Shown piece after piece: positions 26,823 through 37,058 of a stretch of DNA of 64,000 nucleotides. The stretch is from Changchengzhania lutea. Its GTDB lineage: Bacteria; Bacteroidota; Bacteroidia; Flavobacteriales; Flavobacteriaceae. The notes under the pieces are model-generated. The model had not been told where the DNA came from. It saw only the letters and a program-made list of their open reading frames with translations, and ran no database searches. Position numbers and translations under genes: made by a program. The DNA lies in assembly GCF_006974145.1 (NCBI RefSeq), contig NZ_CP039456.1:2666499-2730498 (forward strand), given 5' to 3'. The stretch's first letter is position 1, and each line of letters begins with the position of its first letter.

Positions 26823-27680
26823 TTAAAGTGGGTAATTTAGTTCTTGCAAGCATAAAGCTGCGGCACCCAAAATGGCCAATCCCGGTTGATTGGATGTCTC
26901 TATTTTTAAATTTTCTATTTGTTTTTGATAGGCAAATGACTTTAATGATATTTCTACTGACTGTTTGAAATATGGATATGCTTTACTTATTGAGCCACCC
27001 AAAATAATAGCTTCTGGTGCAAACATGTATAAAATATTCTTTATGGCTTCACCAAGATGCAATCCGAATTCTACAAAGGCATTTAAACCTAAGACATCTC
27101 CCTTTTTAGCTATCTCACCCAAATCCTTGGCGCTAATGCCATAATTATTAGAGAAGAAAAAGCTACTGGCATATTGCTCAATAATACTATCTTTATAATG
27201 TAACATCCCAATTTCTCCAGCACCACAAAGCATTCCATTATATAATCGGTTATTAATGATAATACCCATTCCTAATCCTGTTCCTATAGAAAGACCAATA
27301 AAATTTTCATAATTTTTGCCCTTGCCAAATATTTTTTCTCCTAAAGCAAAACAATTAGCATCATTATTTATAAATACCGGTATTTTGTATCGTTGATGTA
27401 ATATTTTTTTTAATGCAATTTCTTTCCATGCTGGTATATTTTGAACGTCATAAACAATTCCCGTCAAACTATCTACAACACCTGGTACGCCAACTCCGAT
27501 GCCTTGAGTATCGGTAGTAATTACACTATCTATAATTTTTATAAGCTTATTTATAGTTTCTTCTTCATTCAAACCGATATCAACACCTACACATATTTCC
27601 TCTTCAATTGTACTCTTCTTTACTCGTCCTATTTTAAAATTGGTACCTCCAATATCTACACCCAACAATTCTCTGTCCAT
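26823..27680 (-). CDS. ROK-family sugar kinase lacking the zinc motif
   Basis: 285-residue ROK kinase. ATP-binding VDIGGTNFKIG (residues 8-18), sugar-site ENFIGLSIGTGLGMGI near 125-140 and the catalytic Asp107 in FINNDANCF are present, so phosphorylation of glucosamine, GlcNAc, glucose or a related sugar is likely. The usual CxCGxxGCxE zinc loop is missing: after GEIGMLHY (His161) the chain goes straight to KDSIIEQYASS, about ten residues short. It lies 10 bp upstream of the PcRGLX-like gene and 17 bp downstream of the MFS permease gene, clearly within one operon. Confidence 0.85.
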   Translation of the reverse strand: MDRELLGVDIGGTNFKIGRVKKSTIEEEICVGVDIGLNEEETINKLIKIIDSVITTDTQGIGVGVPGVVDSLTGIVYDVQNIPAWKEIALKKILHQRYKIPVFINNDANCFALGEKIFGKGKNYENFIGLSIGTGLGMGIIINNRLYNGMLCGAGEIGMLHYKDSIIEQYASSFFFSNNYGISAKDLGEIAKKGDVLGLNAFVEFGLHLGEAIKNILYMFAPEAIILGGSISKAYPYFKQSVEISLKSFAYQKQIENLKIETSNQPGLAILGAAALCLQELNYPL

Positions 27681-27697
27681 AATTATTATAGTTCTTT

Positions 27698-28939
27698 TTA
27701 TAATTGGATCGTTTTATTATTTACTAAAGGTTTTGCCCAAAACCCAACAGATAGGATGAAAATCAAAGGAATTATCAGAAAAAACATACCAGTTCTTAAA
27801 TTTGAAATTTCCCCCAGCCATCCCACAATAAACGGAACGACGGCTCCTCCGGCAATACCAGTACATAAAATTCCAGAAAGCGAACCATGATGATTTCTTA
27901 TAGAATTGAGCCCCAAAGAGAAAATAATTGACCACATTACTGATATAAAAAAGCCGATAAGTGGAAATGCAATTAAAGAGACTTCTGAAGTTCCGGTAAG
28001 AGCAAATACCAATGAAATTATAGTAGCAACAGTTGCAAAAATTAAAACTTTTCGACTGTCCATTATCTTTAATAAAAGTAAACCCAACAGACATCCAATA
28101 GTAAGCATTGCCCAGAAATAAGCAACCGTATTTGCTCCTACAGTTTGTGCATCTAAACTATGATACTCAAGCAAAAATTGTGAAATCCAATTACCTACGC
28201 CCTGTTCAGTACCTACATAACAAAAGATTCCAATAAAATATAGGAGTGTCCATTTATTTTTTAAAAGTTTAATGTATGAACTAGAATCTCCCGCCTTTTC
28301 ATCTTCCTTCTTTTCAATTTTCGGATATTTAGTAACCAGAACAATTATAAGTAATAAAAATGCTATTATAGAAAACACCACATATAATGACACCCATGGA
28401 AGGTTATCTGGTACTAAACTTTTTAAAATAACAGCTACACTATTTTCATCTCTGGTGACATCGTTGACTAGATATTTATATAAATAAGGGCTTAGAAAAG
28501 ATGCAAGACCAAAAATTAATTGTGCTAAGACTGAATTAAATGCAAAATGTTCTCCTCCTCCTGCAACACGTAACATAGGATTAATGATTACTTGTAAAAT
28601 AGCCATGCTACAGCCCAAACTAAAAAGGGTAATACTAAAAGCCAGATATCCGGGAAAAATAACGAAAAGTAAAGATGCCAAAATCATGACTAGAAAAGAA
28701 AATGCTAAAAGCTTTTTATCACTATATTTTTCGGATAAAAATCCCGCAGGTATAGACATTACACCATAGGCGATAAAGAAAGCAAATGGCAATAAGCCTG
28801 TGAGCGTTAGGCTTAAATCAAAACTTTCCCTTACATCAACAATAATTGAATTAAGGATATTTGTAATAAATGATATAACAAAAAATATGAGCATTACTAA
28901 GCCTATGATATGGTAATATCTTTTGGAAGTTGTGGTCAT
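27698..28939 (-). CDS. MFS sugar permease, FucP/NagP-like
   Basis: 413 residues with about 12 transmembrane helices. The FucP-subgroup pattern is visible: FVISFITNILNSIIVD early, GFLSEKYSDKKLLAF (loop 2-3 motif) near residue 65, a long charged central loop (KYPKIEKKEDEKAGDSS, about 205-222) and FLLEYHSLDAQTVG. Members import fucose, GlcNAc, glucose or related sugars with protons. In this context an amino sugar or its deacetylated form is the likely cargo. It lies between the secreted deacetylases and the ROK kinase, fitting an import-then-phosphorylate order. Confidence 0.85.
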   Translation of the reverse strand: MTTTSKRYYHIIGLVMLIFFVISFITNILNSIIVDVRESFDLSLTLTGLLPFAFFIAYGVMSIPAGFLSEKYSDKKLLAFSFLVMILASLLFVIFPGYLAFSITLFSLGCSMAILQVIINPMLRVAGGGEHFAFNSVLAQLIFGLASFLSPYLYKYLVNDVTRDENSVAVILKSLVPDNLPWVSLYVVFSIIAFLLLIIVLVTKYPKIEKKEDEKAGDSSSYIKLLKNKWTLLYFIGIFCYVGTEQGVGNWISQFLLEYHSLDAQTVGANTVAYFWAMLTIGCLLGLLLLKIMDSRKVLIFATVATIISLVFALTGTSEVSLIAFPLIGFFISVMWSIIFSLGLNSIRNHHGSLSGILCTGIAGGAVVPFIVGWLGEISNLRTGMFFLIIPLIFILSVGFWAKPLVNNKTIQL

Positions 28940-29004
28940 TTTTTTACTTTTTTGAAAGGGTTAATAAATTTTTAAAAATTTAGCACATCACTCTAGGGTC
29001 AATG

Positions 29005-29898
29005 CTATTTTTTTCCAATCATTGGAAACAACTGCTTTATTTCTTCTATTGAGGGTTGCTTTCCGTATTCGCAAATTTCAAAAAATTCTACATGATTAAT
29101 ATTTGCGGGATCTAAAGCCGGGTACCATTTTTTTATAGCATCTTTATCATTTTCACTCCAATTTTTTTGAGCCGCATAGCGTTTCTTTAACCATGCTAAT
29201 TTTTCATCGGCTCCTTTTGGTATTTCACTTTCTTTCATACCATTTGTCCATGGCAACCATTCAAACATTTGTGAATCATGAGCAGCAAGGGCTTTGATTT
29301 TTTTATCTACAACATTATCGATAACTACAGCTATATCTTTAGAAAATGGATATGGTTTCTGAAAACGATCTTTCATATAAAGAAAAAGCGGATTTTTTTT
29401 AAGCGGTGGAGTATCAGGAGTTACATTCGGAACAATTACCAAATAGGCGGCATCTTGCACAACTACGCCGGCGTTTCTATGATCAGGATGATAATCGTTA
29501 GGCCTTAACCCCAATACGATATCAGCATCCCATTCACGTATTTTTCTTATAACTTGATGTCTTACATGTAAGGTTGGAATTAACTCAGCATCATGATTGT
29601 CAAGAACATCATAGGTAACACCTAAAATTTTTCCAGCCCTTTGTGCTTCAGCACGTCTTCTTTTTCCTAAAGCACCACCCCCTTCACTTTGGTGACCTGC
29701 ATCACCATTAGTGAGTGAAACAAATTTTACCTTATGACCCATCTTAGCGAATATTGCTGCAGTTCCTCCAAATTTAGAATCACAATCATCAGGGTGTGCC
29801 CCGAAAGCGATTATTTTTAAGGGTTGATTTTGACTATTTTGGGCGTTTGTAAATACGCCTGTAACTAACAGGAGTAATACTATTATTGTTTTTTTCAT
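29005..29898 (-). CDS. Secreted PIG-L (LmbE-like) deacetylase, copy 1
   Basis: 297 residues with a cleavable signal peptide (VTGVFTNAQN near residue 20). The zinc motif AHPDDCDSKFGG (residues 34-45) and the later NDYHPDHRNAG give the PIG-L metal ligands (His, Asp, His). This fold removes N-acetyl groups from GlcNAc-containing molecules. It is close to its neighbour (29905-30813) in length and in most motifs, so the pair is a tandem duplication. The signal peptide places it outside the cytoplasm, so it would act before import. The substrate is inferred from the operon only. Confidence 0.85.
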   Translation of the reverse strand: MKKTIIVLLLLVTGVFTNAQNSQNQPLKIIAFGAHPDDCDSKFGGTAAIFAKMGHKVKFVSLTNGDAGHQSEGGGALGKRRRAEAQRAGKILGVTYDVLDNHDAELIPTLHVRHQVIRKIREWDADIVLGLRPNDYHPDHRNAGVVVQDAAYLVIVPNVTPDTPPLKKNPLFLYMKDRFQKPYPFSKDIAVVIDNVVDKKIKALAAHDSQMFEWLPWTNGMKESEIPKGADEKLAWLKKRYAAQKNWSENDKDAIKKWYPALDPANINHVEFFEICEYGKQPSIEEIKQLFPMIGKK

Positions 29899-29904
29899 TA
29901 TTTT

Positions 29905-30813
29905 TTATTTAGAATTTAACATGGGGAAAAGTTCCAGAATTTCTTCATCTGTTGGTTGTTTTCCGTATTCGCATATTTCAAAAGCTTCAGCATACTCAAC
30001 CGAATTACCTACTTTTGTTCCATACCATTTTATAAGAGATTGTCTAATTTCAGACGTAATAGTACCTTTACCACCCCATATTTTTTTGAGATATTCAAAT
30101 CTCTTGGATTTATCATTTGGAACATTTGCTAAATCACCTTCGGTCCAAGGCAACCATTCGTAAAATTGAGATTCATGGGCGTCTAAACCATTCATTTTTT
30201 TATTCAATGTACTTGTAATATCAACAGCAATATCTGGCTGAAAAGTATATGGTTTTTGGAAATGGTCTTGTAAATAAAGAAATACTGGGTTTTTCTCAAG
30301 AGGAGGTGTATCAGGAGCAACATTTGGAACAATGACCAAATACGCTGCGTCTTGCACTAATACTCCCGTATACCGATGATCTGGATGGTAATCTACAGGC
30401 CTATGCGTAATCACAACATCTGCATTCCAATTTCTTATTTCTCTGATTATTTGGTGTCTTACATCCAATGTTGGGAAGAGTTCAGCATCATGATTATCTA
30501 ATACAGTATATGCTTCTATGCCTAATCTCTTTGCTGCTTCTTTAGCTTCTGCTCTTCTAATTTTTGCAAGTGCGCCTCCTCCTTTATTAAAATGACCTGC
30601 ATCTCCATTAGTAACAGAAACAAATTTTACATGATGTCCCATTTCTGCAAAAAGTGCTGCAGTGCCACCAATCTTATTGTCACAATCATCGGGATGCGCT
30701 CCAAAAACAATTATATTCAATTCTTTATCAATTTTATTTTGAGCTTCAATCTTCACAATACTACCTAAAAGTATCGTATTTATCCAAGTATATAAAAAGA
30801 CTTTTTTTATCAT
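29905..30813 (-). CDS. Secreted PIG-L (LmbE-like) deacetylase, copy 2
   Basis: 302 residues, signal peptide in the first 24 residues (WINTILLGSIVKIEAQ). Metal motif AHPDDCDNKIGG and VDYHPDHRYTG are both present. The C-terminal FEICEYGKQPTDEEILELFPML is almost the same as FEICEYGKQPSIEEIKQLFPMI in copy 1, and only 6 bp separate the genes. Two retained copies in one operon suggest different positional specificity or acetyl-sugar linkage. It follows susD with a 107-bp gap, which includes a spacer with no gene. Confidence 0.85.
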   Translation of the reverse strand: MIKKVFLYTWINTILLGSIVKIEAQNKIDKELNIIVFGAHPDDCDNKIGGTAALFAEMGHHVKFVSVTNGDAGHFNKGGGALAKIRRAEAKEAAKRLGIEAYTVLDNHDAELFPTLDVRHQIIREIRNWNADVVITHRPVDYHPDHRYTGVLVQDAAYLVIVPNVAPDTPPLEKNPVFLYLQDHFQKPYTFQPDIAVDITSTLNKKMNGLDAHESQFYEWLPWTEGDLANVPNDKSKRFEYLKKIWGGKGTITSEIRQSLIKWYGTKVGNSVEYAEAFEICEYGKQPTDEEILELFPMLNSK

Positions 30814-30920
30814 AAGTACTACATTTATATGTTATTAAAGTGAGGACAAGCAGTTTCTGAGACTGCTTGTCCATGACTAAGCAAATTCAACTAACTTAAT
30901 AAAAACATTCAACTTATGAC

Positions 30921-32312
30921 TTAATTACCGTTTTGTACAAAGTTGGGGTTAATATCCATTTCTCTTTGAGGGATAAAAAATAAATTTCTCACCGCTGATT
31001 GGGAAATGAAAGGTTCTGCCTCACTGATCTTTTGAGCTGCTACTCCAAATCTTTTCAAATCTGGCCATCTATGATTTTCAAAGGCAAGTTCTACTTGTCT
31101 TTCGTGTAATAGTTTTTCCATAAAATTCCCAGGAGTTGATGCATCAATGTCAAGCAACCCTGCTCTGTTTCTTACCTGATTTATCAAGCCGTAGCTTTCA
31201 GGTGATTCTCCAATAGCTTCTGCCAACATTAAAAGGACATCGGCATATCTAAACACTATGAAATTAACATCTGAATCATTTTCAGAAGGAGGATTACTTT
31301 CATATTTTCTAACATAATTTGCAGTAGTAATAACTCCATCATTAGGATTTACCCAAGTTGTTCCCATAGATGGTTGAAATCTTTGGTCGTTAGCTTTATA
31401 GGCATTTTGCATGACTAGTGTAGGACGATTTCTGCCGAATCCTTGTCCGTTCTGTAAAAACCCACTTGGTGAAAAATCATTAGTAAAAGCGCTTCCTTGG
31501 TCAATACCGCCACTTATAAATTGTACTTCAAATATAGATTCTGCATTATTTTCATTGGCTGCCCCCCATAAATCTGAATAATTACCTATTAAACTATAAT
31601 TATAGTCACTGATAATACGTCTTAACACAGTTTCTGCAGAGCTATTATTCCCCATAGTTAATAATACTTTAGCCAGTAATGTAGCTGCTGCCCCTTTTGT
31701 TGCTCTTCCTACATCGTTATTCGATACCAAAAGGTTTTGTTCAGCTGTTTGTAAATCAGTTACCAACTGATGATAAACCGTATTTGCGTCTACTTGAATA
31801 AGGTCTTCCCCAGGAATAAAAGGTGTGAGTTGCAATGGAATGTTACCATATGCAACAGCGAGATGATAGTAAATCAATGACCTAAGAAATAATGCTTCCC
31901 CTATAATTCGATTTTTTAGGGTTGCGTCCATATCTATTGGGTCAATTCTATTCAGTATGACATTACTATTGGCTATAACCCTGTAAGACCCAATCCACGC
32001 AGCGTCTATCTGTTCGTTTAAAGCATCTTCAGTAAAAGCATTAATTTCTGTAAATACCCTGGCTAAACCAGTTTGATCAGGACCTTGGTCAGTATTATCA
32101 CCACGCATTTCGAACATCGTCCAATATGCCCTTCCGTAAACTCCATTATCTTGTAAGCCAGCATAGCTTGCATTAATACCAAAAATAAAATCATTGGCAT
32201 TATTGTAAAAATCGGCCCCGTTTCGATTTGATGTAGGAGCAATATCTGTAAAATTATCGCTACAAGAAGCAACTATAATTCCGATTATTAAGGTTGTGAA
32301 TATTTTTTTCAT
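30921..32312 (-). CDS. SusD/RagB-family outer-membrane glycan-binding lipoprotein
   Basis: 463 residues with a lipobox (IIVASC, Cys near residue 17). Typical SusD features are FYNNANDFIFGINASYAGLQ, NVILNRID, FLRSLIYYHLAVAYGNIPL (TPR-like helix pair) near 145-165, and the C-terminal RYADVLLMLAEAIGE and ERQVELAFENHRWPDLKR. It caps the SusC barrel and binds the incoming oligosaccharide. Coupled to the SusC gene with a 17-bp gap. The specificity is not readable from sequence. Confidence 0.92.
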   Translation of the reverse strand: MKKIFTTLIIGIIVASCSDNFTDIAPTSNRNGADFYNNANDFIFGINASYAGLQDNGVYGRAYWTMFEMRGDNTDQGPDQTGLARVFTEINAFTEDALNEQIDAAWIGSYRVIANSNVILNRIDPIDMDATLKNRIIGEALFLRSLIYYHLAVAYGNIPLQLTPFIPGEDLIQVDANTVYHQLVTDLQTAEQNLLVSNNDVGRATKGAAATLLAKVLLTMGNNSSAETVLRRIISDYNYSLIGNYSDLWGAANENNAESIFEVQFISGGIDQGSAFTNDFSPSGFLQNGQGFGRNRPTLVMQNAYKANDQRFQPSMGTTWVNPNDGVITTANYVRKYESNPPSENDSDVNFIVFRYADVLLMLAEAIGESPESYGLINQVRNRAGLLDIDASTPGNFMEKLLHERQVELAFENHRWPDLKRFGVAAQKISEAEPFISQSAVRNLFFIPQREMDINPNFVQNGN

Positions 32313-32329
32313 TGTGATTATTTTTTTAG

Positions 32330-35300
32330 TTAAAAATTGAGGTTAAACCCCAATGCTATTGTCTTAGTTAAAGGAAATGCACCGTAATCTTCTCCTGGAG
32401 TTAAGCTCCCAGTAATGTTACTTACTTCAGGGTTGTAACCCAAATAATCTGTATCTGTGAACAAATTTGTACCGGTTAAATATATCCTTAGTTTATCAAC
32501 AGATCCTCCTAATAATTTTTTAGCAGGAAGTGTATAACCTAATGTTATATTTCTTAAACGAATAAAAGATCCATCTTCAACCTGAAAGGATGATGGTCTG
32601 TTATTATTACCATGATTTCCGGTTGCTCTATCGGCCCTTGGTATTTGTCCATTACCCGGCTCTAACGCAGATCTCCATCTCTGGTTAAAAATTGCATAAG
32701 AATTAAAATTGGCCTCTCCATTTTTAAGGTGTCTGGAGGTAAGATTTAAGATTTCGTTTCCTTCTACTCCTTGAACTAATATACTAAGATCAAAATCTTT
32801 GTATCCAAATCTATTGGTAATACCCCAAGTAAAATCTGGGAAATAACTACCAGTTACAGTTCTATCGTCAGGAGTTATTTGTCCATCTCCATCGACATCC
32901 TTGAACCTAAAATCACCAGGTGCTGGATTTGGAGCCTGCGTGTCAAAAGGAGCACTATCTATTTCGGCTTGTGTTTGATAAATACCTTCTACCACATAAC
33001 CATAATAACTTCCAATAGCATCTCCTACACGGGTAACATGCCTTACACCTGCTCCTCCGGCCGAAAAGATAGGTTCATTTTTCTCATTAAGAGATATTAC
33101 TTCGTTATCATTAGTAGAAAAATTGATATCAGTATCCCAAGTGAAATCACCTACAAAATTTCGAGAACGCAAGGCTAATTCAAAGCCTCGATTCCTTACT
33201 TCACCCAAATTCTGCAATGCAGTATTGAAACCCGAAACCGATGAGATACTTACATTTAACAATAAATCTTCTGTTGTTGTACTATAATAATCAGCCAATA
33301 AGAATAAGCGATTATTGAACATTCCTAATTCTATACCGACGTCTGTTTGAGTTGACTTTTCCCAGGTAAGTTCCGGATTTGGAATTGTAGATTGAACAAG
33401 ACCATTCACTTCATTTCCGTTGAAGTTATAATTATCAGGACTTAACAATCCAATTGCGCCAAAGTTTGGGATCTCAAAATTTCCTGTTTGACCCCAGCTG
33501 GCTCTAATTTTTAGTTCAGATATCGACTCTATAGAACTCAAGAAATCTTCTTCACTTACTCTCCATCCCAATGAAAATGATGGAAAGTATCCTGTCTTGT
33601 TATTTGTCCCGAAACGAGATGATTTATCAGTTCTTATAGTTCCAGTAAAAAGATATTTGTCTTTAAAACTGTAATTTAACCTGAACAATGCCGAAACCAA
33701 AGACCATTCTTCTTTAACCGAAGTTCCAGCAAACACTTGTCCTCCACTAATCGTTGGGACTAAATCGTCCGGGAAGTTATCAGCTTGTACTTGTTTAATA
33801 TTAACTTCATCCTTTTGAACGGTATAACCCATAATAGCATTAAAATAATGATCACCAATTTCTTTTTCCCAATTCAAAGTGTTTTCCCATAACCAATTGA
33901 CTTCTGTAGAAGAAGCCGCTTGAGCATATGATTCACCCTCTGCGGCATTCCTATATAGAAGCGAGTTATCTCTAAAAAAATCACGATTGAATACATTAAT
34001 ATAAGTCCCTGCGAATGTTTTAAAAGTTAATTCAGGAAGAATATCATAAGAAAGCCCTAAAGATGCACGGGTTTGGAACTGAAATAATCTGTCATCGACT
34101 GATTGTATAATAGCTAGTGGATTACTTGCTGTTGTTGTACCTCCTCCAAGAAAGGATTGATTGTCTGTTTGATTAATTGAACCATCTGCATTATATGGTT
34201 TTACAGTTGGTGAATGCACCAATGCGGAATATACAATTCCTGGAGGCCTTGCAAAATATGGGGCATTAACCGGTTTTCTTTGATTATCGGTTACAGCAGG
34301 TGCTAACCTAATATCTAGATTGAGTTTTTCAGTTAATTGTGAGTTAAGGTTCAATAACGCATTATATCTCTCATATTGAGATCCGTCTACTATACCTTCT
34401 TGATTATAATATCCCCCTGATACAAAAAAACTTGATTTGTTTTTCACTGGTGATGCATAAGAAAGATTATAGCTTTGTACTATCCCAGAATCAAAAATAA
34501 GATCTTGCCAGTCTGTGTCTGTACCATCCCAATTCAAAAATGACTCGGGCATTTCATAATTTGTATCACCTCTATCACCAGGCCCAATAGGATCATTAAT
34601 AGAAGCACTTGGAACCGATGAAAGATAATTGTTATTTCGTGCATCACGGGTATAATCAATCAATTCTTGAGAGTTCATCAAGTTAATTTTATTTGCTAAG
34701 GTTTGTACGCCGACAAAAGAGTTGAACGAAAAAGCACCTTCATCAGTTGTGGTTCCTTTTTTGGTTGTAATAATTACGACACCATTTCCACCCCTTGAAC
34801 CATAAATGGCAGCTGCAGATGCATCTTTTAAGATCTCTATTGATGCAATATCATTAGGATTAATAGTTGCTAAAGGGTTCGCTGCTGGTTCCTGAAATCT
34901 ACCAGCCCTTCTGGCTAATTCACCTTGTATACCTACAGATGTAACATTTTTAGATATAGGAATTCCATCTACAACGAATAGCGGATCGTTGCCTGCTGAT
35001 ATAGATCCTGTACCGCGAATCCTGATAGTTGGGCTAGCTCCTGGTTCACCAGTGGTTTCCTGTACCTGTACTCCAGCAACTTGACCAATGATAGCATTCT
35101 CTAAACTTACTACAGGTATATCAGCAATGTCCTTCGATGAAACAGACGCTACAGAACCAGATACCCTTTTCTTGGCCAAAGTTCCATATCCAACTACCAC
35201 CACTTCATCGAGAGAAGCAGCATCTGCCAAAAGAATTATAGATACAGTTGTTTTATTTGTAATATCAACTTCTTGAGTTTTAAAACCTATATAAGACACT

Positions 35301-35842
35301 ATTAATGTGTTGGCATCATTCGGCAGACTTAATTCGAAATTTCCATCAAAATCCGTTACGGTTCCTACAGTTGTTCCTTTTACCAAAACACTTGCTCCAA
35401 GTAATGGCACATTATTTGCGTCGACTACCGTACCATTGATTTTTTGTTGAACTTGTTGTTTAGAATCATTAATTACGGTCTTTTCCTCAACTACAATTTC
35501 ATTTTTTTTCGTTAACACGAAAACGAAGTAATTGTCTGATAAACTTTGCTTTAACAGTTTAGTTATTTTTATCTCTCCTTTTTTTAACTGCACCTTTGAG
35601 GTATTCTTAAATAGATCTTTAGGATAAATAAAACGATAATCTGTTTGTTGTTTGATAATTCTAAAGACTTGATCAACTGTAACTAATTGATCTTTGTCTA
35701 TGATTACCTTTTCTTGAGAAAACGATTTTTCTGTTGTAAAACTATAAACAGTTGTACACAGTAATAAGACAAACGTTTTCATAATCATCAAAAGCAGCCG
35801 TTTTCGAATAAAATAACGGACATTAATTAATTTAATTTCCAT
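32330..35842 (-). CDS. SusC/RagA-family TonB-linked outer-membrane transporter with STN domain
   Basis: 1170 residues. After the signal sequence (to about residue 43) comes a secretin/TonB N-terminal (STN) domain (about 50-120), then a carboxypeptidase-regulatory-like domain (GTVVDANNVPLLGASVLVKG near 135-205), a TonB-box region (DEVVVVGYG), the plug (225-350, GQVAGVQVQETTGEPGASP, DPLFVVDGIPI, ASAAAIYGSRGGNGVVIITT) and a 22-strand barrel ending in aromatic LGFNLNF. The STN domain is the part that signals to a FecR anti-sigma factor. The genes for FecR and an ECF sigma lie immediately upstream, so ligand uptake probably induces the operon. Confidence 0.93.
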   Translation of the reverse strand: MEIKLINVRYFIRKRLLLMIMKTFVLLLCTTVYSFTTEKSFSQEKVIIDKDQLVTVDQVFRIIKQQTDYRFIYPKDLFKNTSKVQLKKGEIKITKLLKQSLSDNYFVFVLTKKNEIVVEEKTVINDSKQQVQQKINGTVVDANNVPLLGASVLVKGTTVGTVTDFDGNFELSLPNDANTLIVSYIGFKTQEVDITNKTTVSIILLADAASLDEVVVVGYGTLAKKRVSGSVASVSSKDIADIPVVSLENAIIGQVAGVQVQETTGEPGASPTIRIRGTGSISAGNDPLFVVDGIPISKNVTSVGIQGELARRAGRFQEPAANPLATINPNDIASIEILKDASAAAIYGSRGGNGVVIITTKKGTTTDEGAFSFNSFVGVQTLANKINLMNSQELIDYTRDARNNNYLSSVPSASINDPIGPGDRGDTNYEMPESFLNWDGTDTDWQDLIFDSGIVQSYNLSYASPVKNKSSFFVSGGYYNQEGIVDGSQYERYNALLNLNSQLTEKLNLDIRLAPAVTDNQRKPVNAPYFARPPGIVYSALVHSPTVKPYNADGSINQTDNQSFLGGGTTTASNPLAIIQSVDDRLFQFQTRASLGLSYDILPELTFKTFAGTYINVFNRDFFRDNSLLYRNAAEGESYAQAASSTEVNWLWENTLNWEKEIGDHYFNAIMGYTVQKDEVNIKQVQADNFPDDLVPTISGGQVFAGTSVKEEWSLVSALFRLNYSFKDKYLFTGTIRTDKSSRFGTNNKTGYFPSFSLGWRVSEEDFLSSIESISELKIRASWGQTGNFEIPNFGAIGLLSPDNYNFNGNEVNGLVQSTIPNPELTWEKSTQTDVGIELGMFNNRLFLLADYYSTTTEDLLLNVSISSVSGFNTALQNLGEVRNRGFELALRSRNFVGDFTWDTDINFSTNDNEVISLNEKNEPIFSAGGAGVRHVTRVGDAIGSYYGYVVEGIYQTQAEIDSAPFDTQAPNPAPGDFRFKDVDGDGQITPDDRTVTGSYFPDFTWGITNRFGYKDFDLSILVQGVEGNEILNLTSRHLKNGEANFNSYAIFNQRWRSALEPGNGQIPRADRATGNHGNNNRPSSFQVEDGSFIRLRNITLGYTLPAKKLLGGSVDKLRIYLTGTNLFTDTDYLGYNPEVSNITGSLTPGEDYGAFPLTKTIALGFNLNF

Positions 35843-35933
35843 AAATTTGTTGGTGTTAGTTATACATTCAATTAATACTTAATAGAGGGATGAAGTTGGA
35901 TACAGTAAAATGTTTTTACCTCACTCCCTTTTT

Positions 35934-37058
35934 TTATTCTAATAATACCTTTTTATTTTTGACTTGAAAATCCTTAATTATTCCAAAATTTTTAATGCTA
36001 GATAGTATTTCTTCCAAATTTTGATCTTTACCTAACACGCCCATAAATTCTTCATTTTCAATAGTCTTATTTTTAAAAACTATATCCACATCGTACCAAC
36101 GGGATAACACCTTCATTATCTCTTTAAGCGATTTTTCTTCAAAACTGAATATCCCGTCCTTCCAAGAGGTTTCGTTATAAACGTCTACATTCTTAACCGA
36201 TATGGTGTTGGTGTTAATATTAAGGTTTGATTGTTGATTAGGCACTAAATTTTGTTTTTTTCCTTCAAAATTCACAATGACATTTCCCTCCACCAAAGTC
36301 GTGGATATATTGGTTTCGTCTTTATAAGCTTTGATATTGAATTCGGTACCTAATACTTCAACTTCCTGTACTAAGGTATTTACCTTGAAGTTTGCACCAT
36401 CGTGATCCGTACTTGATGACACATCGAAATAGGCTTCTCCGTAAACTAACTCTACTTGTCTTGTCTCTCCATTATTGAATGCTACTGGATATTTTAACTG
36501 TGATTCGGAGTTTAACCAGACTTCTGTACCATCTGAAAGTATTACATGAAATTGACCGCCTCTAGGGATCGTTAGATAGTTATATTTGATTTCTGCTTTA
36601 GAATTGCTTACAACATTATAAATTAATTCTTCTCCATTGCTGTTTAAGTTACCTGCTATGTAATCTTGACCTTTTCCTAACATTATATCAGATCCGTCTT
36701 CTAAAGTAAGTATCGCTTTATCCGTACCGATCTCAATAGTGTTATTTACAATAATGGGCTCATTAACTTGTGCATTGTCTTTGTTGAAAACATAAGAGAT
36801 TGATATTAAAATCACAACAGAAGCTGCAATCGCATACTTCCAGTAATTATTCTTTTGCTTTGATGCTTCTATTTTACTTTCAATAGCTTTCCAACCATTT
36901 TCAATATTAATATTGTGAATATCATTTTGATAATTCGCTTTTACATTATCAAAATAATTTTTGTGAGCTTTTCTCTCATTATACCATTTAGAAAAAATAA
37001 TTCTCTCTTCCGCAGTAAGCGTTTTCTTAAGATTTTTTATAATTAATTTAAATTCCAT
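35934..37058 (-). CDS. FecR-family anti-sigma factor
   Basis: 374-residue inner-membrane protein: N-terminal cytoplasmic sigma-binding part (1-70), one transmembrane helix (73-90, YWKYAIAASVVILISIS), then a periplasmic FecR domain (GGQFHVILSDGTEVWLNSES, YPVAFNNGETRQVELVYGEAYFDV, GTEFNIKAYKDE) and a C-terminal DUF4974-like part (EIMKVLSRWYDVDIVFKN). It holds the ECF sigma until the SusC STN domain reports substrate. It lies 126 bp after the sigma gene and 91 bp before susC. Confidence 0.92.
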   Translation of the reverse strand: MEFKLIIKNLKKTLTAEERIIFSKWYNERKAHKNYFDNVKANYQNDIHNINIENGWKAIESKIEASKQKNNYWKYAIAASVVILISISYVFNKDNAQVNEPIIVNNTIEIGTDKAILTLEDGSDIMLGKGQDYIAGNLNSNGEELIYNVVSNSKAEIKYNYLTIPRGGQFHVILSDGTEVWLNSESQLKYPVAFNNGETRQVELVYGEAYFDVSSSTDHDGANFKVNTLVQEVEVLGTEFNIKAYKDETNISTTLVEGNVIVNFEGKKQNLVPNQQSNLNINTNTISVKNVDVYNETSWKDGIFSFEEKSLKEIMKVLSRWYDVDIVFKNKTIENEEFMGVLGKDQNLEEILSSIKNFGIIKDFQVKNKKVLLE

